Source: Pantoea sp. A4 (GTDB lineage: Bacteria; Pseudomonadota; Gammaproteobacteria; Enterobacterales; Enterobacteriaceae). From it: a stretch of 64,000 bases of DNA. Positions 38,880 through 48,015 of this stretch are shown piece after piece. The translations under genes were made by a program, and so were the position numbers. Position 1 is the first letter of the stretch. Every line of letters begins with the position of its first letter. The notes under the pieces are model-generated. The model searched no databases. It was not told the DNA's origin and was given only the letters and a program-made list of their open reading frames with translations. Location of the stretch: positions 155,675 to 219,674 of the forward strand of contig NZ_ALXE01000027.1 in NCBI RefSeq assembly GCF_000295955.2, in the 5' to 3' direction.

Positions 38880-39215
38880 TTAGCTACCGCGATAAGTTGA
38901 CCACGACCAGGGAGAAATAATAAACGGCAGATGGTAGTGGCTGCCGGTCGCGGCAATCACAAAATCGATTTGCGCACTGACGTACAGAGCATCACGGCCT
39001 GACTTCGCGAAATAGTCACCAATTTCGGCGATCAGCCGGTAATGACCGGGCGTCAGCGGCTCTGGCGTCAAATCTTTGATCCTGCCATCACTGTCTGTAC
39101 AGCCCTGAGTTAGCGGTAGCCAGCCCTCTGGGCTGTTCTGCTCCAGCGAAACCGCCACGTTAATGGCCGGTTTGCCCAGCGCCGTATCGAGAATATGGGT
39201 GGTTATGGTGCTCAC
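38880..39215 (-). CDS. uraH: 5-Hydroxyisourate hydrolase
   Basis: The 111-residue transthyretin-like protein ends with the diagnostic YRGS tetrapeptide and has ITTHILDTALGKPA at its N-terminus. It hydrolyses 5-hydroxyisourate to OHCU. It is the last gene of a long minus-strand operon, overlapping uraD by 4 bp. Klebsiella names it hpxT. Confidence 0.94.
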   Translation of the reverse strand: MSTITTHILDTALGKPAINVAVSLEQNSPEGWLPLTQGCTDSDGRIKDLTPEPLTPGHYRLIAEIGDYFAKSGRDALYVSAQIDFVIAATGSHYHLPFIISPWSWSTYRGS

Positions 39216-39706
39216 GTAATGCTCTCCTTAAGCCGCAGCAGGGTAATTTCACGCAACTGCTCCAGCGCTTCCTGCCGCTCACTGTCGTCATCTAAGCCCA
39301 GCCGGCGCTGCAACTGCGCCAGCATCTCCTCACCACTACGCCCTTTAGCTCGAATCAAAAATACCCGGCCAAAACGCGCTTCATAAGCCTGATTTCCAGC
39401 CGCCATCGCCTGCTTCAATGCGCTGTCTGCGTCACTCATCGCCGACTGCTCGCTGCGCGACAATGCCGCTTCTTTGTCTTGCCCAGCCGCGCGCTCGCCA
39501 ATGCGCGGGTGTGCTGCTAACGCAGCAGTCAGCTCAGCAGCCTGCCACGACTGTGACAGCTCTGCTGCCGCACCCAGTAAGGCCGCCGGGCTGGCGTAGG
39601 GTCGCCCTTTTACCAGCGCCTGCTGCCACTCTGGCAGCGCAACACAGTGGGCAATCGCAGCCAGGGCTGCGTCTTGCGGTAAGGTATTGAATCGGGATAG
39701 ATCCAT
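39212..39706 (-). CDS. uraD: OHCU decarboxylase
   Basis: The 164-residue protein has the HPRIGERA motif containing the catalytic His and the late FIIRAKGRS-like segment (FLIRAKGRSGEEML). It decarboxylates 2-oxo-4-hydroxy-4-carboxy-5-ureidoimidazoline to S-allantoin. Located between hpxK and uraH. Klebsiella names it hpxQ. Confidence 0.93.
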   Translation of the reverse strand: MDLSRFNTLPQDAALAAIAHCVALPEWQQALVKGRPYASPAALLGAAAELSQSWQAAELTAALAAHPRIGERAAGQDKEAALSRSEQSAMSDADSALKQAMAAGNQAYEARFGRVFLIRAKGRSGEEMLAQLQRRLGLDDDSERQEALEQLREITLLRLKESIT

Positions 39707-39715
39707 TATAGTTCC

Positions 39716-40975
39716 TTAAGCCTGCGCCAACGCGCTCACCGTCTGTAAGTACGCCTGTACACCACAAGCCACATCCGCTGGCTGGACGGATTCATCAGGA
39801 TGATGGCTAATACCGCGATGGTTGCGCACAAACAACATCCCTACCGGCCAGCGCTCGGCAATCGCGATCGCATCATGACCGGCCCCGCTTGGCAATGCCA
39901 GTGTCCGCCCCTGTACCTGCTCAACCGCCTGTCCCAGCGCTCGCTGCAAGGTGGGATCACAAGCCGTGGCGGCAATCCCGTAATACTCTGCGGCAGCAAA
40001 ATGCACCCCACGGCGCTGGGCAATAATTTCCCCCTGCGCCAGCAGGGTGGAAAGCAACTGCGCCAGTGGCTCGTCCTGCGGGCCGCGAATATCCAGCGAT
40101 AGCTGCACCTCACCAGGGATCACATTCACCGCCCCCGGCGCACAGCTTAGCGTCCCTACCGTTGCCACCAGCTGTGGCCCCTGCTGCTGCGTGGTCTGTT
40201 CGATGTACAGCATCCATTCCGCGGCGGCGGCCAGCGCATCTTTACGGTGGCTCATCGGCACCGTGCCTGCATGTCCGGCCTCACCGATAAAGGTGCAGTT
40301 TAGCCGCCGTGCGCCGTTGATCGCCGTCACCACGCCGAGCGCTAAATCTTCCTGCTCCAGACACGGCCCCTGCTCAATATGCAGCTCCAGGTAAGCTTTA
40401 ATGCTGCTCACTTCACGTGCGGCCTGCGCAATGGTGGCACCATTCAGACCGGCATCTTGCAGCGCCTGCGCCACGCTAATCCCTGCGGCATCTTGCTGCT
40501 CTAACCAGCCCTGCGGCCAGGTGCCGCAAATGCCACGGCTGCCTAATAGCGTGATGCCAAACCGCGTGCCTTCTTCATCGCCAAAACCGATAATTTCTAT
40601 TGCCAGCGGCAGGCGTATCTGCTGGTCATGCAGCCACTGCACGGTTTCAATCGCACTGAGTACGCCCAGCATGCCATCGTAGCGGCCTGCATTACGCACA
40701 GTATCCAGATGCGAGCCCAACAAGAGTGCCTGAGCGCCAGGCTCAGTGCCCTCATAGCGACCGCAGATATTGCCGACTTCATCCTGCCAGACGCGCATGC
40801 CCGCTGCCTGCATCCATTCGCCGACACGCGTATTGGCACGCAAATGCTCCGGTGACAGATAAACGCGGGTCAGGCCAGTGGCGCTCTCGCTGATCTCTGC
40901 CAGCGCATCGCAACGCGCCATCACGCGCGTTGCGGCCAACTGCGCTGCACTGGCGCTCATCAGGGGTGTCATCAT
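39716..40975 (-). CDS. hpxK: Allantoate amidohydrolase (M20 family)
   Basis: The roughly 419-residue metal-dependent hydrolase has LGSHLDTVRNAGRYDGMLG and GDEEGTRFG metal-binding motifs and LHIEQGP and SGAGHDA active-site motifs, as in AllC. It converts allantoate to ureidoglycine, ammonia and carbon dioxide. The ATG at 40975 overlaps the hpxJ stop as ATGA. Beta-ureidopropionase and N-carbamoyl-amino-acid hydrolases are close relatives, but the setting favours allantoate. Confidence 0.9.
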   Translation of the reverse strand: MMTPLMSASAAQLAATRVMARCDALAEISESATGLTRVYLSPEHLRANTRVGEWMQAAGMRVWQDEVGNICGRYEGTEPGAQALLLGSHLDTVRNAGRYDGMLGVLSAIETVQWLHDQQIRLPLAIEIIGFGDEEGTRFGITLLGSRGICGTWPQGWLEQQDAAGISVAQALQDAGLNGATIAQAAREVSSIKAYLELHIEQGPCLEQEDLALGVVTAINGARRLNCTFIGEAGHAGTVPMSHRKDALAAAAEWMLYIEQTTQQQGPQLVATVGTLSCAPGAVNVIPGEVQLSLDIRGPQDEPLAQLLSTLLAQGEIIAQRRGVHFAAAEYYGIAATACDPTLQRALGQAVEQVQGRTLALPSGAGHDAIAIAERWPVGMLFVRNHRGISHHPDESVQPADVACGVQAYLQTVSALAQA

Positions 40976-42207
40976 GCCTGGCTCCCGTAGTGATCCCACG
41001 CCGCCTGCATTGCAGCCCCTTGTGGTGAGCGGAAACCAACGTGAGTGAGCACCGATTCCAGCGCACTCAGCGTCTGCATCACACAGTCTTTACGCGCGTT
41101 GTAGCCCATTGTCCCAATGCGCCACACTTTGCCGTGCAGCGGGCCAAACGAAGTGCCAATCTCAATGCCAAAGTCATTCAGCATCAGACTACGCACCTGG
41201 TCACCGTTCACACCGGCTGGGATCACAACGCCCAGCACGTTATTCATTTTGTGTTGCAGGTTGCCAAAGGTCTCCAGTCCCATGCCCTGAATGCCTTTGA
41301 GCAGCGCATCGCCGTGCAGCTTATGGCGGGCAATGCCGTTATCCAGACCTTCCTGCATCATCAGACGTGCGCATTCACGGGCACCGAACAGTGCCGTGGT
41401 GGCTTCAGTATGGTGGTTGAGGCGTTCCGGCCCCCAGTAGTCCATGATCATGCCGAGATCGAAATAGTTGGAGTAGATCATCTCGTCATCGCCGTCCTGA
41501 TGATCGGCGGTACGGATCCCCTCTTCAACACACTTACGTTTGCGGATCACCGCTTCCATCGCTGGGCTCAGGGTGATCGGTGAGGTGCCCGACGGGCCAC
41601 CCAGACACTTTTGCATCCCGGCGGACACGGCATCCAGTCCCCAGGCGTCCGTCTCTAACGCATTGCCACCCAGTGACGCTGTCGCATCGGTATAGAACAG
41701 CACGCCATACTTTTTACAGATCGCGCCCAGCTCTTCCAGCGGTTGCAACATGGTGGTTGAGGTATCGCCCTGTACGGTGAGCAGCAGGCGTGGCTGCACT
41801 TTTTTAATCGCATCTTCAATCTGGTCTGGCGTGAAAACTTCGCCCCACGGCACCTCAATCGTATGCACTTCCGCACGGCAGCGGCGGGCGATCTCACACA
41901 GCAAATGACCAAAGCGGCCAAACACCGGCACCAGTACTTTGTCCCCCGGACGAATAGCAGAGAGAAGGATCGCTTCAATGCCCGCGCGGGAAGTGCCGTC
42001 GATTAGCAGCGTCCAGCGGTTTTCAGTGCGGAATACACCACGGTAAAGCGCCATCACCTCGTTCATGTAGTGCGTCATGGCCGGATCGTACTGGCCGAGC
42101 AGTTGGCTCGACATGGCGCGTAACACACGCGGATCGGCGTTGATCGGACCTGGGCCCATCAGCAGGCGCTGCGGTGGATTGAGTTGTGCGAATTGGGTGA
42201 TATCCAT
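40972..42207 (-). CDS. hpxJ: Ureidoglycine-glyoxylate aminotransferase
   Basis: The 411-residue class V PLP aminotransferase has MGPGPINADPRVL at the N-terminus, VQGDTSTTMLQPLEELG, and the PLP-lysine region SAGMQKCLGGPSG. In Bacillus (PucG) and Klebsiella (HpxJ) the enzyme turns ureidoglycine plus glyoxylate into oxalurate plus glycine. Position directly before the allantoate hydrolase fits. Confidence 0.9.
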   Translation of the reverse strand: MDITQFAQLNPPQRLLMGPGPINADPRVLRAMSSQLLGQYDPAMTHYMNEVMALYRGVFRTENRWTLLIDGTSRAGIEAILLSAIRPGDKVLVPVFGRFGHLLCEIARRCRAEVHTIEVPWGEVFTPDQIEDAIKKVQPRLLLTVQGDTSTTMLQPLEELGAICKKYGVLFYTDATASLGGNALETDAWGLDAVSAGMQKCLGGPSGTSPITLSPAMEAVIRKRKCVEEGIRTADHQDGDDEMIYSNYFDLGMIMDYWGPERLNHHTEATTALFGARECARLMMQEGLDNGIARHKLHGDALLKGIQGMGLETFGNLQHKMNNVLGVVIPAGVNGDQVRSLMLNDFGIEIGTSFGPLHGKVWRIGTMGYNARKDCVMQTLSALESVLTHVGFRSPQGAAMQAAWDHYGSQA

Positions 42208-42232
42208 GGTGAATTCCTTGTAATCTGCGCGC

Positions 42233-42964
42233 TTACAGGCGCACGGTAGAGATAAACTGTTTCAGCTCTGCGCTCTGCGGATTGGCAAACAGCGTCTTGC
42301 TGTCGCCCTGCTCCCAGACGCGCCCCTGATGCATAAAGACCACGCGGTCGCCCACATCACGGGCAAAATTCATTTCATGGGTGACGAGGATCAGCGTCAT
42401 GCCCTCGGCAGCTAACTGCTCCAGCACTTTCAGCACCTCGCCGACCAGCTCAGGATCGAGTGCGGAGGTGATCTCATCACACAGCAACACTTTAGGTGAC
42501 ATTGCCAGCGCGCGCGCAATGGCTACACGCTGCTGTTGTCCACCGGAGAGGTTAGCCGGATAGTAATTCAGGCGTTCACCCAGGCCGACTTTCTCCAGCA
42601 TTCTTGCCGCCAGCTCGCGGCACTCCGCTTCGCTTTTCTTTAACACCCGACGCGGTGCCAGCATCACGTTTTCCAGGGCGGTCATGTGCGGAAACAGGTT
42701 GAAGTTCTGGAACACCATGCCCACCGAGCGGCTGATATCGCGCGCTTGTGATTCGCGATCGGTAATGGTCATACCGCCCAGCTTAATGCTGCCTTCCTGG
42801 TAGCCTTCAAGGCCATTCATGCAACGCAACAGGGTGCTTTTTCCTGAACCGCTACGGCCGATAATGGAGATCACTTCACCCATCTCGATATCCAGATCCA
42901 CGCCTTTCAACACATGGTTAGTGCCGTAATACTTCTGTACCTGATTAATGGTGATGAGCGGCAT
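42233..42964 (-). CDS. Polar amino-acid-type ABC transporter ATPase
   Basis: The 243-residue ATPase has Walker A GRSGSGKST, signature LSGGQQQRVAIARAL and Walker B VLLCDEITSALDPE, the set of GlnQ/HisP-type importers. It follows two permeases and a binding protein and precedes hpxJ in the same operon. The cargo is probably a purine-ring breakdown product or related nitrogen compound. Confidence 0.92.
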   Translation of the reverse strand: MPLITINQVQKYYGTNHVLKGVDLDIEMGEVISIIGRSGSGKSTLLRCMNGLEGYQEGSIKLGGMTITDRESQARDISRSVGMVFQNFNLFPHMTALENVMLAPRRVLKKSEAECRELAARMLEKVGLGERLNYYPANLSGGQQQRVAIARALAMSPKVLLCDEITSALDPELVGEVLKVLEQLAAEGMTLILVTHEMNFARDVGDRVVFMHQGRVWEQGDSKTLFANPQSAELKQFISTVRL

Positions 42965-43601
42965 TGAATTTTTTCTCCAGGAACTGGCTGTAACGCGACA
43001 GCGGATAACACATCAGGAAGTAGCCCAGCGCGACCAAACCAAACACCTTAAACGGCTGATAAGTCACGTTGTTAAGGATGGTGCCGGCTTTGGTTAGCTC
43101 AATAAAACCGATGATTGAAGCCAGAGCAGTGCCTTTTATCACCTGCACGGCAAAGCCCACCGTGGGCGCTATGGCGATGCGCATTGCCTGGGGTGCCACC
43201 ACGCGAAACAGCGTTTGGCCGAAGCTCAGGCCAAGACAGCGAGACGCTTCCCACTGCCCTTTTGGCAACGCACGGATACTGCCGTACCAGATATCCACCA
43301 GAAAGGCGCTGGTGTAGAAGGTCAGCGCCAGCGAAGCGGCGGTCCACGGCGAGACATCAATGCCAAACAGTGCCACGCCAAAGAAGGCGAGAAACAGCTG
43401 CATCAGCAGTGGCGTCCCCTGAAACAATCCCGCATAAGCGCGCACCAGGCGCATCAGCCACGGCCGGTTTAGCAGACGTAAAAACAGCAGCGGCAAGGTC
43501 ACTACCGTGCCGCCGAAAAAGGCCACCAGCGACAGTAGCAACGTCCAGCGTGCCGCCAGCAGTAGATTGCGCACAATGTCCCAATCGGTAAAGGTGCTCA
43601 T
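42945..43601 (-). CDS. Amino-acid-type ABC transporter permease (second)
   Basis: A 218-residue permease with the His/Glu/Gln/Arg/opine transporter signature and a coupling EAA-like loop (GQWEASRCLGLSFGQTLF). The ATG at 43601 overlaps the preceding permease stop as ATGA; its 3' end overlaps the ATPase gene by 20 bp. Confidence 0.9.
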   Translation of the reverse strand: MSTFTDWDIVRNLLLAARWTLLLSLVAFFGGTVVTLPLLFLRLLNRPWLMRLVRAYAGLFQGTPLLMQLFLAFFGVALFGIDVSPWTAASLALTFYTSAFLVDIWYGSIRALPKGQWEASRCLGLSFGQTLFRVVAPQAMRIAIAPTVGFAVQVIKGTALASIIGFIELTKAGTILNNVTYQPFKVFGLVALGYFLMCYPLSRYSQFLEKKFNAAHHH

Positions 43602-44266
43602 GACGGCTGTACTCCTACCCACTTACGCCCGACCGCCATTAACAGCTGACGCATCGCTATCGACAACGCCAGGTAGATCAGCGTGGTCACCAGATAAACT
43701 TCAAAGCTCAAAAATGTGCGTGACTGAATCAGGCTGGCCGAGAACGTCAGCTCCTCATACGACACCTGCGACACCACCGACGAGCCCAGCATCACAATAA
43801 TGCACTGGCTCACCAACGCCGGATAAATGCGCTGCAATGCGGGCGGTAATACCACTCGCAGGAAAGTCTGGCTGCGCGTCAGACCCAGTACGCGTCCGGC
43901 TTCCCACTGCCCCTTGGGAGTAACCTGAATCCCGGCACGAATGATCTCAGTGCTGTAGGCCGCGAGATTGATAATCATCGCCAGCAGCGCCGCTTCACCG
44001 GCCGTCAGCTTCAGGCCGAGATTGGGCAAACCAAACACAATGAAAAACAGCTGTACCACAAACGGTGTGTTGCGGATCAGCTCGACATACAGCCCCCATA
44101 CACGGCTCAACACACTCGGGCGGCCACTGCGCAACGCCGCACCGAAAATGCCAAGGCTGACACCACCTATCGTCGCTAACAGCGAGATCTGCACCGTGAC
44201 CCACAGGCCGGAAAGGAGTTCCGGCCAGTAGGGCAACAGGGCGGGAAAGTTAAGTTGCCCAATCAT
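43598..44266 (-). CDS. Amino-acid-type ABC transporter permease (first)
   Basis: A 222-residue permease of the same family with ELIRNTPFVVQLFF and GQWEAGRVLGLTRSQTF. It starts 9 bases after the binding-protein stop. The two permeases presumably form a heterodimer. Confidence 0.9.
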   Translation of the reverse strand: MIGQLNFPALLPYWPELLSGLWVTVQISLLATIGGVSLGIFGAALRSGRPSVLSRVWGLYVELIRNTPFVVQLFFIVFGLPNLGLKLTAGEAALLAMIINLAAYSTEIIRAGIQVTPKGQWEAGRVLGLTRSQTFLRVVLPPALQRIYPALVSQCIIVMLGSSVVSQVSYEELTFSASLIQSRTFLSFEVYLVTTLIYLALSIAMRQLLMAVGRKWVGVQPS

Positions 44267-44275
44267 GCCCGCCCC

Positions 44276-45061
44276 TTACGCGCCGAGATTGGCAGGCAGC
44301 GGCGCTTTCAACCACTCTTCGGAGAGTTTGTTCAGGGTGCCGTCTTTGATACCCTGCGCAATCACCGCATTGAGCTTCTCCTTCAGCCCATCTTCATTCT
44401 TTTTCAGGCCGATGTAGCAAGGCGAGTCTTTCAGCATGAACTGCGCTACTGGCGCTTTCTGTGGGTTTTGGCGTGCAATTGCGGCCACCACCAGGTTCCC
44501 TGTCGCCACATATTGCACCTGACCAGACAAATAGGCCGACAGCGTGGTGTTGTTATCTTCATAGCGCTTAATGCTGGCATCTTTCGGCGCGACGCTGCTC
44601 AGTACCATATCTTCTACCGCACCACGCGTAACGCCGATGGTTTTTCCACTCAGCGCAGCGGCATCATTCAGCGCTTCACCCTGTGGGCCAAATACTCCAA
44701 GGAAGAAAGGCGCGTAGGCGTTGGTAAAATCAATCACTCGCTCACGCTCCGGGTTTTTCCCCATGCTGGAGATCACCAGATCGACTTTGTCGGTTTGCAG
44801 GTAGGGAACGCGGTTAGCGCTGGAGACCGGCACCAGTTGCAGTTTTACTTTCATCTGCTGCGCGATGTATTTCGCGGTGTCGATGTCATAACCCTGCGGT
44901 TGCAGATCGGTCCCGACCGATCCAAACGGTGGGAAGTCTTGTGGCACTGCCACACGAATCACACCCCGTTTTTCAATATCCTGTAACTGGTCCGCCAAGG
45001 CGGCTCCCGTCTGAGCCATCATCAGCGCTGCACCGATCACTGCCATCACGACTTTTTTCAT
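44276..45061 (-). CDS. Periplasmic binding protein of the hpx ABC importer
   Basis: The 261-residue SBP-family-3 precursor has a signal peptide MKKVVMAVIGAALMMAQTGA with likely cleavage after ALA-D. Ligand-binding segments are RVAVPQDFPPFGSVG and GYDIDTAKYIA. First gene of an eight-gene operon running through to uraH. A textbook sigma-54 promoter lies 50 bases upstream, suggesting expression during nitrogen limitation. Confidence 0.92.
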   Translation of the reverse strand: MKKVVMAVIGAALMMAQTGAALADQLQDIEKRGVIRVAVPQDFPPFGSVGTDLQPQGYDIDTAKYIAQQMKVKLQLVPVSSANRVPYLQTDKVDLVISSMGKNPERERVIDFTNAYAPFFLGVFGPQGEALNDAAALSGKTIGVTRGAVEDMVLSSVAPKDASIKRYEDNNTTLSAYLSGQVQYVATGNLVVAAIARQNPQKAPVAQFMLKDSPCYIGLKKNEDGLKEKLNAVIAQGIKDGTLNKLSEEWLKAPLPANLGA

Positions 45062-45112
45062 TATGCACCCCGGTCAATAAACATGAAACAAAAGATTCTT
45101 GATCAAATCATT

Positions 45113-45129
45113 TGCAACTGTTGTGCCAA
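45113..45129 (-). promoter_or_regulatory. Sigma-54 promoter of the hpx importer operon
   Basis: On the minus strand TTGGCACAACAGTTGCA matches the -24/-12 consensus TTGGCACG-N4-TTGCA, with GG and GC exactly 10 bases apart. Confidence 0.88.
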
Positions 45130-45146
45130 CTGAAACAAATGACTCA

Positions 45147-45248
45147 GCACGCAATAGTTGCCTGTTTTACTGGGTATAAATAAAAAAACGGGCTAAAAGC
45201 CCGTCTCAGAGGTGTGAGTCATAATGGTGCAATGCACCAATTTAGCGC
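45147..45248. promoter_or_regulatory. NtrC-like sites upstream of the sigma-54 promoter
   Basis: GCAC-GCAATAG-TTGC (45147-45161) and GCAC-CAATTTA-GCGC (45234-45248) each match the NtrC pattern GCAC-N7-GTGC with one mismatch in the fixed bases. The second overlaps a palindrome TGGTGCAATGCACCA (45225-45239), about 100 bases upstream of the promoter, a usual enhancer distance. Confidence 0.45.
45188..45204 (-). terminator. hpxU terminator
   Basis: ACGGGCT-aaa-AGCCCGT is followed on the minus strand by TTTTTTTATTTATA, separating the regulator gene from the importer operon. Confidence 0.88.
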
Positions 45249-45252
45249 CCTG

Positions 45253-46092
45253 TTATCGCTGTTCCAGCTCATCTAACTGCTGATACAGGTGAGCGATCTG
45301 GTGAATTCTTTGCCGACCTTCCGTCAAAAGTTCGTGCAGTAATGCATTTGCCAGCAGGTTGATCAGGCTCATGGCGGAGGAGTAGCTGTCAAAAGCCGAA
45401 ACGCTGTCCAGCGGGGCGCACAGCTGCCAGCGCGCCAGGTTCAACACGCTTTGCGCCTGCGGTTCACACAGCACCAACAGCGGGATCTCGCTCTGCTGTA
45501 ACTGCTGCATCAGTGGGCGAATCAGGCGCGGACGGCGACGGAATGCCATCACAATCACCAGATCGTCCGGGGTAATATCCACCAGCTCTTCCGCCAGCGT
45601 CTGGCCGGGCTGCGGCAAAATGTGTACCTGCTGGCGCGCCTGTAACAGCTGCTGGCGCAGGTGCAGCGCGACCGGATAGGCGTTGCGCATCCCAATAATA
45701 AATACCCGTCTGGCCTGCGCCATCGCGCTTACCACCTCGGCAAACTGCCGGGCATCAATGTTATTGATCCACTGCGTCAGGTTGGCCATTTCCTGTTTGT
45801 AATGGCGGGCTAACAGCGTGTTGCCCTGCACCGCATCACGGTTATCCGTTAACGGCATTCCGCTTTGACGCAGAATACGCAGTTCATCGCGCATGTCTTT
45901 GTACTTCTCATAGCCCAGGCGCTTAAACAGCCGGCTCACCGTCGCCTTGGAAACCCCACTCAGACGCGCCAGCTCAGCACTGTTGTAGCTGATCAGGTCG
46001 TCAAAATGGTCGAAAACAAAGTCTGCAATCCGCTGTTCCTGCGGGGAGAGCTGGGAATAGTGCTCGCGCAGCCGTTCATCAAGTTGTTTCAT
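45253..46092 (-). CDS. hpxU: RpiR/MurR-family transcriptional regulator
   Basis: The 279-residue protein has an N-terminal HTH_6 domain (LARLSGVSKATVSRLFKRLG) and a C-terminal SIS domain. It starts at ATG 46092 (MKQLDERLREHYSQLS). Divergent from hpxWXYZ and upstream of the importer operon, it probably senses a pathway intermediate. The HpxU name follows the Klebsiella cluster and is given with moderate confidence. Confidence 0.85.
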   Translation of the reverse strand: MKQLDERLREHYSQLSPQEQRIADFVFDHFDDLISYNSAELARLSGVSKATVSRLFKRLGYEKYKDMRDELRILRQSGMPLTDNRDAVQGNTLLARHYKQEMANLTQWINNIDARQFAEVVSAMAQARRVFIIGMRNAYPVALHLRQQLLQARQQVHILPQPGQTLAEELVDITPDDLVIVMAFRRRPRLIRPLMQQLQQSEIPLLVLCEPQAQSVLNLARWQLCAPLDSVSAFDSYSSAMSLINLLANALLHELLTEGRQRIHQIAHLYQQLDELEQR

Positions 46093-46139
46093 CGCCGTTC
46101 CTGTAACTTTCGTTTCAGCACAACCTAGCATAAATTGAT

Positions 46140-46176
46140 CCAGGTTGATGCCGGTTGCACATTTGCAGCAACCTGG
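46140..46176. promoter_or_regulatory. Inverted repeat in the hpxU-hpxW divergent region
   Basis: CCAGGTTG (46140-46147) and CAACCTGG (46169-46176) are perfect inverted repeats 21 bases apart. A further CAACCTAG half-site lies at 46120-46127. The right arm touches the sigma-54 promoter, so it may be the RpiR operator. Confidence 0.5.
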
Positions 46177-46189
46177 AACAGCTCTTGCT
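46174..46189 (+). promoter_or_regulatory. Sigma-54-like promoter of hpxWXYZ
   Basis: TGGAACAGCTCTTGCT keeps GG-N10-GC and the TTGCT -12 box, with two mismatches to TGGCACG-N4-TTGCW. It is 36 bases before the hpxW start codon. Confidence 0.65.
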
Positions 46190-46224
46190 TACTCACCCTG
46201 TCACCCTATGAAAAAGAGATCATC

Positions 46225-47811
46225 ATGATTCAGAGTAATATGGCGCCGTTGGGCATGGCGGTCACACCTCATCATCTCGCCAGTGAAAGTGCCCTGGCGG
46301 TACTGCGTGAAGGCGGAAACGCGCTGGAGGCGATGGTCGCCGCTGCCGCCACGATTGCGGTGGTCTACCCGCATATGAATGGACTGGGCGGTGATAGTTT
46401 CTGGCTGGTGGTGCCGCCTCAGGGCGAGCCGATCGCCATTGACGCCAGTGGGGCCGCAGGCTCGCTGGCGCACCCGGATTTTTATCATGGTGAGCGCACC
46501 ATTCCGCATCGTGGGCCAAAAGCCGCGCTAACCGTAGCAGGCACGGTCAGCGGCTGGGACGAAGCGCTGCAACTGGCGCAGGAGCTGGGCGGCGGAAGCC
46601 TGCCTCTGCCGCGCCTGCTGCGTGATGCCATCCGTTACGCTGCCGACGGGATTCCGGTCACAGCATCGCAAGCGGCTGCCACCGCCAGCAAGCGTGCTGA
46701 ACTTCAGCATCAGCCAGGCTTCGCTGAGACCTACCTGCCAGGTGGCGAAGTGCCGCACCCAGGCAGTCGTTTCACCCAACCGGCGCTGGCGCGCACGTTG
46801 TCGCAACTCAGCGAAGAGGGGTTAGCCAGTTTCTATCGCGGCCCGCTGGCGCACCAGCTGGCGCGCGGTTTTTCTGCTTTGGGGATGCCAATCACCCTGG
46901 AGGATTTGCAGCAGCAGCACGCGCGTCGCACCAGGCCTCTGCATCTTAAACACAGCGAGGGCGATATCTGGAATGTCGCGCCTCCGACTCAGGGGCTGGT
47001 TTCGCTGTCTATTCTTGGGATCACCGACCACCTCGCGATGGCGCAAGCCGATGAGGCGCACACGGTACATCGTATTGTCGAAGCCACAAAACAGGCCTTC
47101 AGCCTGCGCGATCAACACATTACCGATCCACGCCACGTCACTGAAGATCTGCAAGCCATACTAGATGGCGATCAACTGGCGACCTTTGCCGCCGGGATCG
47201 ATGACGATCGTGCCAGCCCGTGGGGCACCGGACGTGGACCAGGGGATACGGTCTGGATGGGTGTGATGGACAGCAGTGGGCTGGCCGTGTCGTTTATTCA
47301 AAGTATCTATCATGAATTTGGCAGCGGCGTGGTGATTCCAGATAGCGGGATCACCTGGCAGAACCGTGGCGCGGCGTTTAGCCTCGATCCGAATCACCTG
47401 CTGGCCTTAGCACCGGGTAAACAGCCGTTCCATACGCTCAATCCTGCTGCCGCGCGTCTGAAAGATGGCCGGGTAATGGTGTATGGATCAATGGGGGGCG
47501 ATGGCCAGCCACAGACCCAGGCGGCGATTTTTACCCGTCACGTATTGCAAGGCGTGCCGCTGCAACAGGCGGTAAGTGCTCCACGCTGGCTACTGGGCCG
47601 TACCTGGGGCCAGAGCTCTGATTCGCTGAAGCTGGAGGGCCGTTTCGCGCCGGAGACAGTGGAGCAACTGCGCCAGCTAGGTCATGAGGTTGAGCTGCTG
47701 CCGGACTACAGCGAAGCCGTCGGCCACGCCGGTGCGATTGTGCGTCACATTAACGGCATGCTGGAAGGCGCGAGCGATCCGCGCAGCAACGGCAGTGCCG
47801 CCGGTTTTTGA
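46225..47811 (+). CDS. hpxW: Oxamate amidohydrolase (gamma-glutamyltransferase-like)
   Basis: The 528-residue N-terminal-nucleophile hydrolase has probable catalytic Thr342 in GPGDTVWMGV, where the precursor would cut itself into two subunits. Klebsiella HpxW, which it resembles in size and setting, hydrolyses oxamate to oxalate and ammonia rather than acting on glutathione. The start at 46225 (MIQSNMAPLGMAVTPHHLAS) fits the family; the upstream extension crosses the promoter. First gene of hpxWXYZ. Confidence 0.9.
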   Translation: MIQSNMAPLGMAVTPHHLASESALAVLREGGNALEAMVAAAATIAVVYPHMNGLGGDSFWLVVPPQGEPIAIDASGAAGSLAHPDFYHGERTIPHRGPKAALTVAGTVSGWDEALQLAQELGGGSLPLPRLLRDAIRYAADGIPVTASQAAATASKRAELQHQPGFAETYLPGGEVPHPGSRFTQPALARTLSQLSEEGLASFYRGPLAHQLARGFSALGMPITLEDLQQQHARRTRPLHLKHSEGDIWNVAPPTQGLVSLSILGITDHLAMAQADEAHTVHRIVEATKQAFSLRDQHITDPRHVTEDLQAILDGDQLATFAAGIDDDRASPWGTGRGPGDTVWMGVMDSSGLAVSFIQSIYHEFGSGVVIPDSGITWQNRGAAFSLDPNHLLALAPGKQPFHTLNPAAARLKDGRVMVYGSMGGDGQPQTQAAIFTRHVLQGVPLQQAVSAPRWLLGRTWGQSSDSLKLEGRFAPETVEQLRQLGHEVELLPDYSEAVGHAGAIVRHINGMLEGASDPRSNGSAAGF

Positions 47812-47823
47812 CAGGAGATAAAC

Positions 47824-48015
47824 ATGACACAGCAGACAGACTGGGCCGCCTATATCGCTCAGATGGAACAGATTCTTGACCTGGAACTCGACGAGTCACG
47901 CCGGGCAGAACTGCGGGTGCAGTTTGAACGTATTGCCGGGCTGGCCGCACCGCTGATGGCGGTCAAGCTGGACGACCGACTGGAAGTGGCGGGAGTGTTT
48001 AACCCATGCAATTAA
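47824..48015 (+). CDS. hpxX: HpxX, AtzG-like small amidase subunit
   Basis: A 63-residue protein, MTQQTDWAAYIAQMEQILDL, of the DUF4089/AtzG type. In the cyanuric-acid pathway AtzG forms a complex with the amidase AtzE and is needed for its activity; HpxX should do the same for HpxY. It overlaps hpxY by 10 bp. Confidence 0.88.
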   Translation: MTQQTDWAAYIAQMEQILDLELDESRRAELRVQFERIAGLAAPLMAVKLDDRLEVAGVFNPCN

